Below are positions 62,065-64,000 of a stretch of 64,000 nt of DNA, one piece after another. The position numbers were made by a program, and so were the translations under genes. Source of the DNA: Platanthera guangdongensis. Its lineage: Eukaryota > Streptophyta > Magnoliopsida > Asparagales > Orchidaceae. The stretch is from positions 17,533,059 to 17,597,058 of the forward strand of contig CM077152.1 in NCBI GenBank assembly GCA_039583875.1, given 5' to 3'. The first letter of the stretch is position 1. Each line of letters begins with the position of its first letter. Below the pieces are notes generated by a model. It was not told the origin of the DNA. It did no database searches and saw only the letters and a list, made by a program, of their open reading frames with translations.

Positions 62065-62234
62065 TGTAAGGAGAGATCTCAAAGCTTGTATATACTTTCT
62101 TGAATAATAGTTACAAGTATACATACACTTATATAGGAGAAGAATGAAGAGAGAAATCCTAATATATGATGTGAGACTAATACAAGGAGAGAGAAAGGAG
62201 AAAAACATGGACCCTTAATTGGGCTTTTCTAACA
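62065..62234 (-). repeat. 5' LTR of copia minus copy
   Basis: 170 bp, plus-strand TGTAAGGAGAGATCTC...TTTTCTAACA. It shares the ends and overall layout of the other family A LTRs but is clearly diverged. Confidence 0.87.
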
Positions 62235-62819
62235 GTGTGAATACAACTAATCATCTCTTACAACCATTGATTACAACCATTGCTTTTTTGAATTCCATGT
62301 AGTTCAGGTGATTTTTGTAATAAGAAAATAAGACCATTAACCTTCTTTTAGCATTATAGATTTGTGAATGGACTTTATGATCCCGTACATGTCATATAAT
62401 TAGAGTTTGTTCTCCCTCAACTGCATTGCCCAACAAGTTACTTTTTGATCTGCATGTTTGTGTTGTCTGATCTGTATGATGAGCGATTTATTATATTATT
62501 TGGTTAATAGTTTCTTTTTAGAAATTTTTTGCATCGTGGTTTATTGTAGATCACCATCATAACACATGTTTGATTTTTTCCATATTTTGTAGGAAAATGA
62601 TGGGTGAGTTTCTCTAACAGGTGTTGCTTTGATTATAAAATTATTTATGAAATGGCTTTGTTTATGTTTATGTATGTAGTTTTTCATGATTATTTATACA
62701 GTTTTTGTCCAAATCCAATGGCTTTTCAGCATCGGTGCCTCCTTCAAGTTATTGTGAATCTCAGCTTCTACAATTAAGGTAAACACTTTATTTTAATGTT
62801 GTTCCTACTATTGGACTAT
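62235..62819. other. AT-rich stretch, no gene seen
   Basis: It may be host intron or intergenic DNA; no coding motif was recognised. Confidence 0.5.
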
Positions 62820-63286
62820 GTTATTAAAGGCGTGCCTCGGGCGCTCATAAGGCTCCAGGCTCACCATGCTCAGAGGTTTGCGTCTCTATGAGCCTTATTT
62901 GTGCCTTTAAAATATAAAAGACGCGCCTCAGAGAATTTTTTGTTATAAATTTTTTTCTTTAAAAATTAAGAAAAAAATATTTTAAAAACTCAATAACTTT
63001 TTATTGATTTAGTGCTCATGAAAGATAATTGTGTGTTGAGACTTAGATATGATGCAAGTGACCACATTGATTCTATTTTTTAAGAGATACAAACAATAGT
63101 AATGAATGATTAATTAGTAGACTAGAAGAAAAATATAATCGAGAAGCTGAAATGATGTTTGATGCTGATTATTTTAAATGAATGTGGTTGCGTCTTGTCT
63201 TCGTCAGGCGCGCGCCTGCGCCTTGAGTCTTGCACCTAGGCTCCAAGACCCCTTTATGCCTTGGTGCGCTTTGCGCCTTTAATAAC
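62820..63286. mobile_element. MITE-like element, copy 2
   Basis: The left end GTTATTAAAGGCG and the right end CGCCTTTAATAAC are exact inverted repeats of 13 bp (62820-62832 and 63274-63286), with further imperfect pairing inward (AAGGCTCCAGGC against GGCTCCAAGACC-type blocks). 467 bp, no coding capacity, and a second diverged copy at 35645-36068. The flanks show no clear target duplication. The superfamily is not known to me. Confidence 0.72.
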
Positions 63287-64000
63287 TAAGCTCTTGGATA
63301 TCATCTTCTTAAGGTTGGGTGGTCTCCCTAAACTTCAAATGAATAGATTTATCTCTTACTGTATTCCGATCTTTGTTGAATTCACTATCTTCATTTTGTT
63401 CAGTTTATAAGAAAGGGAGGAATAATGGGGTGGGTGGTTAGTTTATATGTTCCACTGTGCTTTTCAGCAGGTAGAAGGTCACCGACCAAAATTTCTTGAA
63501 CCAAGATCAAGGAAGTCAATAGGTGTGTTTCTTTACAAAGGAATGTCTTCATTTTTATCATAATGAGAAGTAATGTTCTAGGTCCTTTGTCTTCTACAGG
63601 CATTAGGTTCTTCCCTTGGTGCGCTTCTCCCCTCCTCGACTAGGAGGAAATGCCACGTTTGTGTCTCTTGCAATGGTATGTCTTCTTTGTTTTCAATACA
63701 TACCTAATTCATACATCAATCTAATGGTTTGTGTTGATGCGCGAAAACGGCACCGGGGGCACAACTAACACGGAGGGGGTGTTTGGTCTCACAGGCTAGG
63801 TGAGGAGGAAGGAGAAGGTTGCGGGGGTAGAGGAGAAGGAAGCTTCTGAGTACTCGAGAGTGGAGCAAACAGCTTGTTCAAGAAGGGTTGCGGGGGAAGA
63901 GTAGAGGCTGCTGAGAGCAGAGGAGAGGCTTGATCAACAGAGAGGGTTGATCAAGAGAGGAAGAGGAGGTTGATCAGGAGCTGTCGAGCAGACAATTACT
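63287..64000. other. Unassigned sequence, possible new LTR near the end
   Basis: 63300-63730 has splice-like edges but no consistent reading frame. From about 63733, TGTTGATGCGCGAAAACGGCACC begins a purine-rich GC segment that could be the start of another LTR; the window ends too soon to test this. Confidence 0.3.

Larger units (their letters stand above)
59806..62234 (-). mobile_element. Copia family A 5' part (LTR, leader, gag, protease), minus copy
   Basis: From the right: LTR 62065-62234, primer-site complement CTCTGATACCA (62054-62064), a ~1-kb leader with tandem repeats, and gag-protease to 59806. Integrase and RT are absent because the sequence joins the plus copy. The sequence right of the LTR is GTGTG..., with no partner visible because the left end is in the gap. 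Confidence 0.85.

Noticed and set aside
62730..63675. Three exon-like segments (62730-62778, 63468-63522, 63600-63675) with AG...GT edges on the plus strand
   Set aside because: No combination of frames joins them without a stop: the only open frame of the first meets TAG in the second, and the second frame meets TAG in the third. Could be untranslated or chance.

Overview
The window is plant nuclear DNA. It is almost entirely retrotransposon sequence: Ty3/gypsy chromoviruses with ~2 kb LTRs, Ty1/copia elements primed by initiator-Met tRNA (TGGTATCAGAG next to the LTR), and a plant LINE. These surround the scattered exons of one host gene. That gene is a minus-strand S28-family serine peptidase resembling Arabidopsis EDA2. 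The pattern fits an angiosperm with a large, repeat-rich genome; the species cannot be named from the sequence. A 500-base run of N (58206-58705) is an assembly gap.

Layout. 1-9215: a plus-strand chromovirus (5' LTR cut by the window edge) with broken gag and pol and a 109-bp GT-AG intron-like segment exactly between gag and protease. 9565-13343: a minus-strand copia element lacking its 5' leader and most of gag. 13344-16390: spacer, a copia relic and a microsatellite. 16820-17104: two 3' exons of the peptidase gene. 17105-41609: a predicted 24.5-kb intron holding a gypsy relic, a 65-bp GC-rich minisatellite, copia relics, a LINE with an inverted 5' end, a Gag-protease-only LTR element nested in that LINE (clean 5-bp target duplication), a chimeric copia element made of two families, a MITE-like element, and a gag-less copia element with intact LTRs and target duplication. 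41610-44557: four more peptidase exons, split by another copia relic.

45137-49010: three copia fragments in alternating orientation. 49011-57534: a minus-strand chromovirus of a second family, with three intron-like segments in the gag-protease region, one of them at the same gag/protease boundary as in the first element. 58028-62234: an LTR start, the gap, and two copia gag copies joined tail to tail in inverted orientation; the minus copy keeps an intact 423-aa Gag-protease frame. 62235-64000: AT-rich sequence with a second copy of the MITE-like element.

Most pol genes are dead (frameshifts, stops, lost active-site residues). The longest open frames are the Gag and Gag-protease frames of the non-autonomous elements. 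These could only move with enzymes supplied by other elements. No tRNA, rRNA or CRISPR-like feature was seen.
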